DNA of 64,000 bases, from assembly GCA_051893555.1 (NCBI GenBank), contig JBJFHL010000007.1, positions 1 to 64,000 on the forward strand, in the 5' to 3' direction. The position numbers were made by a program, and so were the translations under genes. The notes beneath the pieces were generated by a model. The model saw only the letters and a list, made by a program, of their open reading frames with translations, did not search any database and was not told where the DNA came from. Below are positions 40,729 through 48,529 of this stretch, one piece after another; position 1 is the stretch's first letter, and each line of letters begins with the position of its first letter. Source of the DNA: RGIG7179 sp051893555. Its GTDB lineage: Bacteria; Bacillota; Clostridia; Peptostreptococcales; Anaerovoracaceae.

Positions 40729-41385
40729 ATGTCGAAAGAAAAAGTAATGCCTGCAGGCCTGCCCTTCCTATCTGCCGGTGCTGCATGGTTTGTTCTGGCA
40801 CTGATCCTGCCGGTATATAAAATCTGGGCGCTGATTGCCTGCATCATCGCAGCCGCCGCTGTGCTGATTTTGCTCAGCCGCAAGCGTGCTGCACAGATTG
40901 CCAAGCTGCCGCCGGCACCGACCGTAAAAGTCCGGGCCGAGGAACTGGCAAAGAAGCTGGACGTCTGCAGAGACCAGCTCACCGCACAGGCCGGAAGACT
41001 GCAGGATCCGTCCGTCACAGCAACGGTACGGTCCCTGGCGAAAACCCTGGACCTGATCGCCGACGAAGTGGAGCGGGATCCCAAGGACAGGAACAAGGTC
41101 CGCAAGCTGGCCAATCATTATGGTTCCATGCTCACGGATCTGACAGAAAAGTACATACAGCTAGAGGCACAGACCTCTGCTGTTTCCGAAGGAGCAAACA
41201 TCACCGGTGCCATGACCCAGATCCGGGAGGGGCTTTCCGGTGCGGATGAGGCGCTGAAAAAGCTGCTGGATGATCTGTTCAGCGATGATGCCATGGAGGT
41301 GTCCGCAGATATTACCGTATTAGAACAACTGTTAAAAACCGAAGGGTCCGAAAACAAGATGGACTTCTCCGGACTGGATATGTAA
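40729..41385 (+). CDS. XpaC-like protein (halogenated indolyl-phosphate hydrolysis family)
   Basis: 218 residues: two hydrophobic segments (about 8-46) and a cytoplasmic helical domain (KVRAEELAKKLDVCRDQLTA, then YIQLEAQTSAVSEGANITGAM). It matches PF10112, whose members stand before telA in many Firmicutes, as here. The enzyme name is historical; the role is probably structural. AGGAGG precedes the ATG. Confidence 0.8.
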   Translation: MSKEKVMPAGLPFLSAGAAWFVLALILPVYKIWALIACIIAAAAVLILLSRKRAAQIAKLPPAPTVKVRAEELAKKLDVCRDQLTAQAGRLQDPSVTATVRSLAKTLDLIADEVERDPKDRNKVRKLANHYGSMLTDLTEKYIQLEAQTSAVSEGANITGAMTQIREGLSGADEALKKLLDDLFSDDAMEVSADITVLEQLLKTEGSENKMDFSGLDM

Positions 41386-41401
41386 AAGGAGGAAAACAAA
41401 A

Positions 41402-42562
41402 ATGAGCGATGAATTAAAGATGGAAGTTCCTACCCTGACCCTGGGCGGAGAGCCTGCGGCAGAAGCTGCCGGAGCAGGTGCAGCAGCAGTTGCCGAAGCC
41501 CCGGCTCCGCTGAAGGAAATCAACATAGAAGATAAGATTGAGCTGACACCGGAAGAGAAAAAGATAGTCGACGAGTTCGTACAGAAAATTGACCTGACCA
41601 ACTCCACCCACATTCTTCAGTATGGTGCCGACGCACAGCAGAAAATTGCGGACTTTTCCGACAGCGCACTGGAAAGCGTCCGGACCAAGGATCTGGGTTC
41701 TGTAGGCGATTCCCTGGCCAGTCTGGTCACCGAGCTGAAAGGCTTCAATGCCCTGGAAGAGAAAAAAGGCGGTCTGTTCGGCCTGTTCCACAAAGCGGCA
41801 GACCCGATTGCCCAGCTGAAAGCCAAGTACGACAAGGCGGAGGTCAATGTGGAAAAAGTCGTAGACATTCTGGAAGGCCATCAGGTGACCCTGACCCGCG
41901 ACATCGCCGTGCTGGATGAACTGTTCAAGGCCAACACCGCCAACTTCAAGCAGCTCTCCATGTACATCGTAGCAGGAAAGAAGAAGCTGGAAGAAGCGTA
42001 TAACGTGACCCTTCCTGCCATGCAGGCAAAAGCCAGGGAGACCGGTACCACAGAAGATGCCCAGGCGGCAAACGATTTCGAGCAGATGTGCAACCGGTTC
42101 GAAAAGAAACTCCACGACCTGGATCTGACCCGCACGGTATCTCTGCAGATGGCACCGCAGATCCGTCTGGTCCAGAATAACAACACCCTGATGGTGGAAA
42201 AGATCCAGACTACCCTGATCAATACCATCCCTCTGTGGAAGAGCCAGATGGTGCTGGCGCTGGGCCTGGCAAACAGCGAAGAAGCCGTCAAAGCACAGCA
42301 GGCAGTATCCGAAACCACCAACGAGCTCCTGCGTAAAAACGCGGAAGTCCTGAAGCAGACCACCATCAACGTGGCGAAGGAATCCGAACGGGGCATCGTA
42401 GATATCGAGACCCTGAAGGAAACCAACCAGAAACTGATCGAAACCATCGACGAAGTGATGAACATTCAGAAAGACGGCCGGGAAAAGAGAAAGGCAGCCG
42501 AAGTGGAACTGATGAAGATCGAAACCGATCTGAAAGACAAGCTGCTGGAGGTGCGGGCCTAA
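41402..42562 (+). CDS. telA: TelA/YceH-family toxic anion resistance protein
   Basis: 386 residues, mostly helical and soluble. An Ala/Pro-rich N-terminus (about 12-38) precedes the PF05816 domain, with KIDLTNSTHILQYGADAQQK, the KYDKAEVNVEKVVDILEGHQ coiled coil and NNTLMVEKIQTTLINTIPLW. Linked to tellurite and envelope-drug tolerance in other genera; the molecular action is unknown. AAAGGAGG precedes the ATG. The next gene starts at the base after its stop codon. Confidence 0.9.
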   Translation: MSDELKMEVPTLTLGGEPAAEAAGAGAAAVAEAPAPLKEINIEDKIELTPEEKKIVDEFVQKIDLTNSTHILQYGADAQQKIADFSDSALESVRTKDLGSVGDSLASLVTELKGFNALEEKKGGLFGLFHKAADPIAQLKAKYDKAEVNVEKVVDILEGHQVTLTRDIAVLDELFKANTANFKQLSMYIVAGKKKLEEAYNVTLPAMQAKARETGTTEDAQAANDFEQMCNRFEKKLHDLDLTRTVSLQMAPQIRLVQNNNTLMVEKIQTTLINTIPLWKSQMVLALGLANSEEAVKAQQAVSETTNELLRKNAEVLKQTTINVAKESERGIVDIETLKETNQKLIETIDEVMNIQKDGREKRKAAEVELMKIETDLKDKLLEVRA

Positions 42563-43117
42563 ATGAAGCTTCTTGAAAACAAAGCCATTTCCATCGTGCT
42601 CATGGTGGTCCTCATTGCGGCAGGCACCTGGCTCGGCGGCTGGAAAGGGCTCAGCAGCCTGTACAGCAAGGCGGAGGATGTTTTCTTCGTCGGGGAAGAC
42701 GGCGACGGCATCTGCATCGAAAACGACCTGTCCGAACGGGCTGCTGCAGCAGGAAATATGGTGACCATCGCACGGAAATACCTGGGCGACAGCCAGGAGG
42801 TGAAGGCGCTTTCCGACGCTTCCTCTGCCCTGACAGCCACAGGCAAGAACAGAGATATCGCCGCCCGCCTTTCTGCAAACCAGACGCTGAACACAGCCAT
42901 GACCGCTCTTTATCAGCGGCTGGAAACAGAAGACCTGTCCAGTCAGGACGAAACCTACCGTCAGCGACTTTATGCTGACTTCAACTCACGCAACGATACG
43001 ATCAGTCATGACCCGTACAACCAGTACGCCCAGACGTATAACCAGACTTTGTCCGGCTTCCCGGCAAATCTTCTGGCTGCGCTGACACCGGTCCACGAAG
43101 CGGTGCTGTTCTACTGA
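42563..43117 (+). CDS. LemA-like membrane-anchored protein
   Basis: 184 residues with one N-terminal helix (about 9-26) and a helical outer part. The closing segment DPYNQYAQTYNQTLSGFPAN resembles the LemA core (NAxVxxYNxxxxxFP). The first half is more divergent than in classical LemA. The gene abuts telA without a gap and lies before the TPM gene. LemA and TPM proteins are frequent neighbours. Confidence 0.7.
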   Translation: MKLLENKAISIVLMVVLIAAGTWLGGWKGLSSLYSKAEDVFFVGEDGDGICIENDLSERAAAAGNMVTIARKYLGDSQEVKALSDASSALTATGKNRDIAARLSANQTLNTAMTALYQRLETEDLSSQDETYRQRLYADFNSRNDTISHDPYNQYAQTYNQTLSGFPANLLAALTPVHEAVLFY

Positions 43118-43147
43118 TTTAAGGCGAATGACTGCAGGGGGTTACGG

Positions 43148-44164
43148 ATGATGAATTATTTCTCAAAATCTTTCCGCCCGGCGCTGTCTGTCTTTCTGGC
43201 GGCAGTGCTGGTGCTGGCGTTTTCGTTTTTCGGGACCGCAGCTGCCTTCGGCGCTGTGGTATCGCCTTCGTCCTCCTTTTATGTGACGGACGAAGCCGAC
43301 GTGATTTCTCCCGATACGGAAGACTATATTGTACAGAAAAACGCAGAGCTGGAACAGCTCTGCGGCGGTCAGATCGTGGTGGTCGCAGTGGACTTCCTTG
43401 ACGGTCTGGATATCGAAGATTATGCTTATAAGATTTTCGCCGACTGGAATATCGGTGATGACGACAAGAACAACGGGGTTCTGCTCCTGCTTGCCATCGG
43501 GGAAGAAAACTACTGGTGCATGCAGGGAAAAGGCCTGGAAAACAAACTGACCAGCGGCACCATCGATGACATCCTGTGGGAATACCTGGAGCCGGACTTT
43601 GCCGTTGGTGACTATGACAGCGGCGTCCACTCCGTCTTCGACGCGTTATACAGCGAAGTCTGCAGTATCTACGGTGTGGGCACCGCAGGCAGCGGTCAGG
43701 CCGGCGGCTATTCCGAAGGACCTGCTGGCGCAATGGAAGAATCCTCCGGCAGCATGGGCTTTTTCAGTATGCTTCTGGTGTGCTTTCTGATCCTGGTGGT
43801 GCTGATGGTGGCACTTTACATCTTTACCCGGGCCACCAGGAACCGGCAGCGGCAGGCTTACGAAGAAATGCGTCGGAATCCGCAGCCATATGATGATCCG
43901 ATGGCTGGCAGTTTCGGAACGCCGCGTCCGATGCCGACCGGCAGGCGCAGGTCACGCAGACCAGTGATCATCGTTCCGCCTTCCAACCCGCCTCGTCCAA
44001 GTCAGAATCGAAGCAACCGGAAACCACCGCGGTCCGGAGGAGGCTTCGGTGGCGGCTTCGGCGGAGGAGGCTTCGGCGGCGGAGGCAGTTTCGGAGGCGG
44101 TGGTCTGGGCCGCGGCGGCGGCGGAATCAGCCGTGGCGGCGGCGCAGGCCGGCGCGGAAGGTAA
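43148..44164 (+). CDS. TPM-domain membrane protein (YgcG-like)
   Basis: 338 residues. Signal peptide (about 1-38, AAAFGA), extracytoplasmic TPM domain (about 45-175, with DDKNNGVLLLLAIGEENYW), a membrane helix (about 207-228) and an Arg/Pro then Gly/Phe-rich cytoplasmic tail ending GAGRRGR. AGGGGG precedes the ATG. The 17-base word at 44024-44040 in the tail recurs at 45992-46008, in a remnant of a second gene 3' end. Role unknown; TPM proteins are linked to photosystem repair in plants and to envelope functions in bacteria. Confidence 0.88.
   Translation: MMNYFSKSFRPALSVFLAAVLVLAFSFFGTAAAFGAVVSPSSSFYVTDEADVISPDTEDYIVQKNAELEQLCGGQIVVVAVDFLDGLDIEDYAYKIFADWNIGDDDKNNGVLLLLAIGEENYWCMQGKGLENKLTSGTIDDILWEYLEPDFAVGDYDSGVHSVFDALYSEVCSIYGVGTAGSGQAGGYSEGPAGAMEESSGSMGFFSMLLVCFLILVVLMVALYIFTRATRNRQRQAYEEMRRNPQPYDDPMAGSFGTPRPMPTGRRRSRRPVIIVPPSNPPRPSQNRSNRKPPRSGGGFGGGFGGGGFGGGGSFGGGGLGRGGGGISRGGGAGRRGR
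44024..44040 (+). repeat. direct repeat, left copy, in the TPM gene
   Basis: CCACCGCGGTCCGGAGG, identical to 45992-46008; it encodes PPRSGG in both. The 1,951 bases between the two copies hold the AbiE pair. Confidence 0.9.
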
Positions 44165-44180
44165 GGCCGTCAAACATTCG

Positions 44181-44223
44181 AAGACTGATATGCAATGGAT
44201 CACACTGTGTATCAGTCTTTTTA
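44181..44223 (+). terminator. terminator of the XpaC-TelA-LemA-TPM operon
   Basis: A 10-bp stem AAGACTGATA/TATCAGTCTT around 19 bases, followed by a T-rich tail (TTTTTAT). Confidence 0.75.
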
Positions 44224-44314
44224 TAAGGCTCTGTTGACCGTGCTTGTGGCTGATGTGAGCCAGTGTTCTCTGCGACCGTTATCGGCTTTATTCCCTCTTT
44301 CTCTCTTTGCCTGT

Positions 44315-45157
44315 TCAGAAATTCAACACCTCTGCCACCTCTTCCAATGTGTCGAGAACTGCATGAAACTCCAGGTTTCCGATATACCTGTTTTCAGCAA
44401 TATAGTTTTCCCACAGTATATACATCTGCGGCTCTTCGCGCAAATCCTTCAGAATCTCCTTCCAATCCTTGATATCTTCAACGGATTCTCGCTTTTGCGC
44501 TGTATGTAACACTGCAGTTCTGAAAACTTCAATGCGAACCTCTGATTTCCGACTGCGATATAGTGTATGAAGATCGTAAAAATCCCTCGCTCGTGTAGTA
44601 CTGATATTCCGTCGAATAATCGTTTCGTATTTTTCGGCCAACACCGTCTCCAGTGTATAGGCCATAACAGGTACTGTTTTCTCCTCAAACAGCATCGGAA
44701 AGTTATACTGTACTGCAGCCGGAGTGATCACATCGCCAGTCGTTACATCTATCTTCATTGGAGTGTCGATTTTTCCATATTTTGCACGCAAATGCACTCG
44801 AAAGTTATTGTAAGCATCTTCTTCCCGGATGGGTTCAATACTCTCATATTCAAATAGAATACCGTCCTCAACATCCACCGTAAGAATTTCCTCGACAATC
44901 CGAACAATATCATCTTCTTCCATCTGGATTCCCCGAACGGTAGTATCCATATCCATCGTAGTTCGCTCACTGATACCGATCATTGAGGATATCAGCAGTC
45001 CACCCTTGAGAATGAAATTCTTTTTGTATTTTGAGTTCGCCAGGCGCTCCAAAATCCGTTCAAACAGAAACATTTGCAGCACTTCTTGCGCCCGAAGATT
45101 CCTCTTCGCTGCCATGCTGCGAATCGTACCTTTTAATTGTTCTGGTGTTTTCATCAT
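44315..45157 (-). CDS. abiEii: AbiEii-family nucleotidyltransferase toxin
   Basis: 280 residues with the DNA polymerase beta-like motif in its AbiEii form: NFILKGGLLISS, SERTTMDMDTTV, then KIDVTTGDVITP and ETVLAEKYETI. The toxin acts by transferring nucleotides, blocking growth upon phage infection in the founding AbiE system. It overlaps the antitoxin gene by four bases. A plain AbiE pair, though placed inside what looks like a broken gene end. Confidence 0.92.
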   Translation of the reverse strand: MMKTPEQLKGTIRSMAAKRNLRAQEVLQMFLFERILERLANSKYKKNFILKGGLLISSMIGISERTTMDMDTTVRGIQMEEDDIVRIVEEILTVDVEDGILFEYESIEPIREEDAYNNFRVHLRAKYGKIDTPMKIDVTTGDVITPAAVQYNFPMLFEEKTVPVMAYTLETVLAEKYETIIRRNISTTRARDFYDLHTLYRSRKSEVRIEVFRTAVLHTAQKRESVEDIKDWKEILKDLREEPQMYILWENYIAENRYIGNLEFHAVLDTLEEVAEVLNF

Positions 45158-45753
45158 AATATCTCCATATAGATCCTGATTTTATCTTCTATTCCAAACA
45201 GCTTTCCGTATTTCAGAAGTTTCCGATTGTTGGGCTTTGTCTTGAAATAATCCTTGATTGCCTGCGTGTATAGTTGCATATCCATTTGTTCTTTGTTGCG
45301 AATCAAATCACAAATACAGCGTTCCCTGTCATACAACCTCACTTCAGCCCCTTGTGGCGAACGTGTCTGTGTTATACCGATCTCATAGAGTTCTCTCGGC
45401 AAATAGTGACACCGCAAGTCAGGATTATTTCGTTTCAGGATAGTGACATTTTTCCCCCTCGGAATCGTAATGTCATATACATGCGGTATTCGATCTGAGA
45501 GTCCCCACAAATACAGTGCTGTGCCATAGGAAAAGACAGCATCCCGGCACTGCTCCTGTAACAATGCATACTCATCCGGAATACCATCCGTGAGCACATA
45601 CAATCCTTTGCGTACCTGCTCCAGTTTACCGGCATCGGTATACTTGCGCAGCATGGGTCTGCTGATGCCCAGTTCTTCAACCTGCGCTGTCCTGACAAAC
45701 CCGTTATTGCCCTCAGTCAATTCATAAATTCTCTTCCAGATCTGATCATCCAT
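45154..45753 (-). CDS. abiEi: AbiEi-family antitoxin and repressor
   Basis: 199 residues. The N-terminal winged helix (FVRTAQVEELGISRPMLRKY) binds DNA, and the C-terminal antitoxin domain has HVYDITIPRGKNVTI and RLYDRERCICDLIRNKEQM. In the type IV systems studied, AbiEi represses its own operon through inverted repeats; a matching pair covers the promoter here (45776-45824). GAGGAGG precedes ATG 45753. Confidence 0.92.
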   Translation of the reverse strand: MDDQIWKRIYELTEGNNGFVRTAQVEELGISRPMLRKYTDAGKLEQVRKGLYVLTDGIPDEYALLQEQCRDAVFSYGTALYLWGLSDRIPHVYDITIPRGKNVTILKRNNPDLRCHYLPRELYEIGITQTRSPQGAEVRLYDRERCICDLIRNKEQMDMQLYTQAIKDYFKTKPNNRKLLKYGKLFGIEDKIRIYMEIL

Positions 45754-45775
45754 GACACACACCTCCTCACAAAAA

Positions 45776-45824
45776 ATTTACATTCCTGCTCAATATTGTA
45801 TCAAATTGAAGCAGAAATGTAAAT
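45776..45824 (-). promoter_or_regulatory. abiE promoter and AbiEi operator
   Basis: On the minus strand TTTACA (45818-45823), 17 bases, TACAAT (45795-45800). Two 19-20-base inverted arms, ATTTACATTCCTGCTCAAT (45776-45794) and the complement of ATTTACATTTCTGCTTCAAT (45805-45824), flank the -10. This is the layout known for AbiEi autoregulation. Confidence 0.85.
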
Positions 45825-45967
45825 GCCATCTTCAAATATTAGTGTGTCCAAATTATTAATTGTCATGCAAAAATCTGTTCAGAATTTCGTAAGAACGATA
45901 GAAACCAAGATTCATCGAACAGAGACAGAAACTTAACCTGTTCTTCTCACGCTTCTTGCGCCTGCAG

Positions 45968-46045
45968 CGGTCAGATCGGCTATACCGGAGGCCACCGCGG
46001 TCCGGAGGCAGTTTCGGCGGCTTCGGCTTCGGCGGCGGAAGGTAA
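45968..46045 (+). pseudogene. 3'-end remnant of a second TPM-type gene
   Basis: Twenty-five codons (RSDRLYRRPPRSGGSFGG, then a Gly/Phe tail and stop) match the end of the TPM gene at 43148, including the exact 17-base word of 44024-44040. No upstream part remains. The 140 bases before it show no coding signal. Confidence 0.8.
45992..46008 (+). repeat. direct repeat, right copy
   Basis: CCACCGCGGTCCGGAGG, identical to 44024-44040 and in the same orientation. Confidence 0.9.
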
Positions 46046-46050
46046 TCCTG

Positions 46051-46266
46051 TTATATAAGTGCCAGATCTTTGACGACCTCACCGGCAATGATCAGACCTG
46101 CCACAGATGGGACGAAAGCGTTGCTGCCGGGTACCTGACGGCGCTGGGTACATTTTCTGGCGGTTCCCGGCGGGCAGATGCAGTGTACACGGCAGCTGAT
46201 GGACATGTCCTCGATGGGTTTCATGGCCGGTTCTTTTGAATAGACTACTTTATACAATTTCAACAT
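46051..46266 (-). pseudogene. tcdA: truncated tcdA (tRNA t6A dehydratase), C-terminal end
   Basis: 71 residues that equal the last quarter of the ThiF/E1-like enzyme that cyclises threonylcarbamoyl-adenosine at tRNA position 37: KVVYSKEPAMKP, SCRVHCICPPGTARKCTQRR, GSNAFVPSVAGLIIAGEVV. The ATP-binding Rossmann part (about 190 residues in intact proteins) is missing, and the larE stop codon lies three bases before its ATG. It cannot be a working enzyme. A complete copy may exist elsewhere. Confidence 0.88.
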
Positions 46267-46269
46267 TGG

Positions 46270-47079
46270 TTACAATACCTCATTCATGCTGCCGGTACGA
46301 TATCCCGCCAGATCCAATGTAACATAGGTAAAGCCGAGGGATTTCAGTGTCTCATAAATTGTATTCCGCACGCTGTCATCCAGAAGTCTGCTGAATTCTT
46401 CCGGCAGAATTTCGATACGGGCCAGCTTATCATGGATTCGTACCCGCACCTGATGGAAATCCCGGTCCAGCAGCAGCTGCTCTGCCCGGTCAACCATGAA
46501 CAGTTTCTCTTCACTGATGGTTTCTCCGTAAACAAAGCGAGAAGAAAGGCAGGCAAAGGACTGCTTGTTCCAGGTCGGCAGGCCCAGCATCCTGGAGAGC
46601 TGGCGGATCTCATCCTTATTCAGTCCGGCCTGTCGAAGGGGACTTTTTACACCAAGTTCCTTTACCGCCTGCAGACCCGGCCGGTAGTCTCCATTATCGT
46701 CCATGTTGGAACCCTCAGCGATTGCGGCGAGATGATTCTCTGCGGCGATCTCCCCAATCTTTTCGAAAAGCTCGTGCTTGCACAAATAGCAGCGGTTGAT
46801 CGGATTTTGACGGAAGCCTTCAATGTCCAACTCTTCTGACTGGCAGATCACATGCCGGATTCCGTTTTCCTCACAATATTTTTTCGCCTCACGGAGCTCC
46901 CGCTCCGGGAAGGAACAGGATGCGGCAGTGACCGCCAGCACATTGTCTCCGAGCACATCATGTGCCACCCGAAGCAGAAATGTGGAATCCACGCCGCCGG
47001 AAAAGGCAACAGCTATGCTGCCCAGAGATTTCAGATAATCCTGTAAATATGTATATTTTTCTGTTATCGTCTGATTCAT
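46270..47079 (-). CDS. larE: LarE-like ATP-dependent sulfur transferase, three-cysteine type
   Basis: 269 residues. The PP-loop ATPase motif is AFSGGVDST (25-33), and the active-site region is FACLSSRF with Cys177. In LarE this step adds sulfur to adenylated nicotinate-derived cofactor precursor for the nickel-pincer nucleotide. Two more cysteines form RCYLC (97, 100); this three-Cys set is the one reported to bind an [4Fe-4S] cluster in cluster-type LarE, in contrast to the sacrificial single-Cys type. larB and larC are not seen here, so a related use is possible. ATG 47079 follows GGGAGGG and overlaps the end of the trans-sulfuration gene. Confidence 0.85.
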   Translation of the reverse strand: MNQTITEKYTYLQDYLKSLGSIAVAFSGGVDSTFLLRVAHDVLGDNVLAVTAASCSFPERELREAKKYCEENGIRHVICQSEELDIEGFRQNPINRCYLCKHELFEKIGEIAAENHLAAIAEGSNMDDNGDYRPGLQAVKELGVKSPLRQAGLNKDEIRQLSRMLGLPTWNKQSFACLSSRFVYGETISEEKLFMVDRAEQLLLDRDFHQVRVRIHDKLARIEILPEEFSRLLDDSVRNTIYETLKSLGFTYVTLDLAGYRTGSMNEVL

Positions 47080-48277
47080 TCTTTTACCCTCCCAAATGTT
47101 TTTTCCAACGCCTGATGCAGATCCCCGATGATATCCTCCACATCCTCCAGCCCGATACTGAAGCGGAAAAGCCGTTATGGAACGCTTCCGGATAAAGATA
47201 CTGGCGCTCATCCTCTTCTCCCAGGAAGACGATGAGGCTTTCATCATGCCCCAGTGAAACAGCAGAAGTGATCACCTTCAGGTGACTGACGAACCGGTTA
47301 TGGGTGTCGTGATCCGCCTTCAAACCAAAGGAAAGGACACCGCTGAAGCCGGGATGCATCTGCTTTGCAGCCACATCATGTCCCGGATGACTTTCCAGCC
47401 CTGGATAAGCGACAAAGCTGACCTCCGGACGGGACTGCAGCCAGCGGGCAACCTGCATTGCATTTTCATTGTGCTGCTTCATCCGAAGCGGCAAGGTAAC
47501 AGATCCCCGCATGATGAGCCATGCGTTAAAGGGGCTGATTGTGCCGCCCAGATTGACCTGGGACTGTGCACGGATCAGATCGAGATGTTCCTTCTTTCCG
47601 ATAATGGCGCCGCCCATGGCATCACCGTGGCCGTTAATATATTTCGTCAGACTTTCGATGGCGAAATCCGCTCCAAGTTCCACAGGTCGCTGATTATAGG
47701 GTGACGCAAAGGTATTATCCACGCTGAGAAGCGCACCATGACGGTGAGCGATTTCCGCAATAGCAGAAATGTCGGAAATGGTCAGGGTCGGATTCCCGGG
47801 GGTTTCAATATGAATCAGTTTCGTGTTCGGTCGAATGGCTGCCTCCACATTAGCAGGGTTCGAGGTGTCCACCAGGGTGGTTTCCACGCCGAATTTGTGG
47901 TTCAGCAGTTCGTTCAGGAGACGGTAGGCTGCAATATATGTGACGCTGGAAAAAATCACATGGTCCCCCTGCTCCAGCAGAGCGAAGAAAAGGCCGGACA
48001 GGGCCGCTACGCCGGAAGCCAGCACGATGCAGTCTTCGCCGCCCTCCAGAGACGCAAGCTTTTCCTGCAGATATCCCTGGTTGGCTCCGCCATTTCGGGT
48101 ATACAGATTGGCACCGGCGCTGGACCAGTTCATATCGGAGGGATCATAGGGAAGTGCGTAGCTGTTGGCCATGGTAATGGGCCGCCGGATGGCTCCGGTC
48201 TCTGCATCCACATCGTTTCCTGTATGTACAGATCTGGTCTGAAACCCGTATTCCGGGCCGTAAATTCGTTTTATCAT
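47076..48277 (-). pseudogene. trans-sulfuration PLP enzyme with a C-terminal frameshift
   Basis: A Cys/Met-metabolism PLP enzyme (cystathionine gamma-lyase/synthase group) with the PLP lysine in LTKYINGHGDA and the PLP-binding block SVDNTFASPYNQ. Up to YLYPEAFHNG the frame is normal. It then reads an unrelated tail to a stop at 47084. One extra T in the T4 run at 47167-47170 would restore GFFRFSIGLEDVEDIIGDL, the conserved end of the family, with a stop overlapping the larE ATG (47076). Either a recent mutation or a homopolymer base error. Confidence 0.85.
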
Positions 48278-48339
48278 AAATGACTCTCCTTATCGCTATA
48301 TATCATATTAAACCTATTTATTTCATATACAATATAAAT

Positions 48340-48368
48340 ATTATACGGACTGTCAGACGAAAAGTCAA
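48340..48368 (-). promoter_or_regulatory. promoter of the trans-sulfuration-larE operon
   Basis: On the minus strand TTGACT (48363-48368), 17 bases, TATAAT (48340-48345), a strong promoter 63 bases before the start. Confidence 0.75.
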
Positions 48369-48395
48369 GCGACAGGAATGGCAAAAGCATAGAGC

Positions 48396-48418
48396 AGCTA
48401 TAGGAATGTCCTATAGCT
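48396..48418. promoter_or_regulatory. palindrome in the divergent sulfur-gene promoter region
   Basis: AGCTATAGGA-ATG-TCCTATAGCT is a perfect 10-bp inverted repeat. It lies 28 bases upstream of the -35 box for the minus promoter and 20 bases upstream of that for the plus promoter, where it could act on both. Confidence 0.65.
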
Positions 48419-48466
48419 TACTACGCCTATATACTATTAGACATTCAGGGAATGCAGGGGTATACT
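48417..48466 (+). promoter_or_regulatory. promoter and predicted LysR site of the trans-sulfuration gene
   Basis: -35 TAGACA (48438-48443), 17 bases, -10 TATACT (48461-48466). The stretch CTTACTA-N2-CCTATATACTATTAGACA (48417-48443) recurs in the amino acid importer promoter at 54508-54534 with the same distance to the -10. Confidence 0.8.
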
Positions 48467-48529
48467 TCAGTTAACTCGAAAAAACTGCTGTGTACTGTCG
48501 CAGAAATATGAGAATGGAGTGACAAGTTT

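Noticed and set aside
44040..44160. GGC/TTC-rich stretch as a CRISPR-like or minisatellite repeat
   Set aside because: It encodes the Gly/Phe tail typical of TPM proteins; there are no regular spacers.
44024..46008. Direct repeats as attachment sites of an integrative island
   Set aside because: No integrase or excisionase is present between them, and the repeat is explained by homologous TPM tails; recombination is still possible but not by a known integrase.
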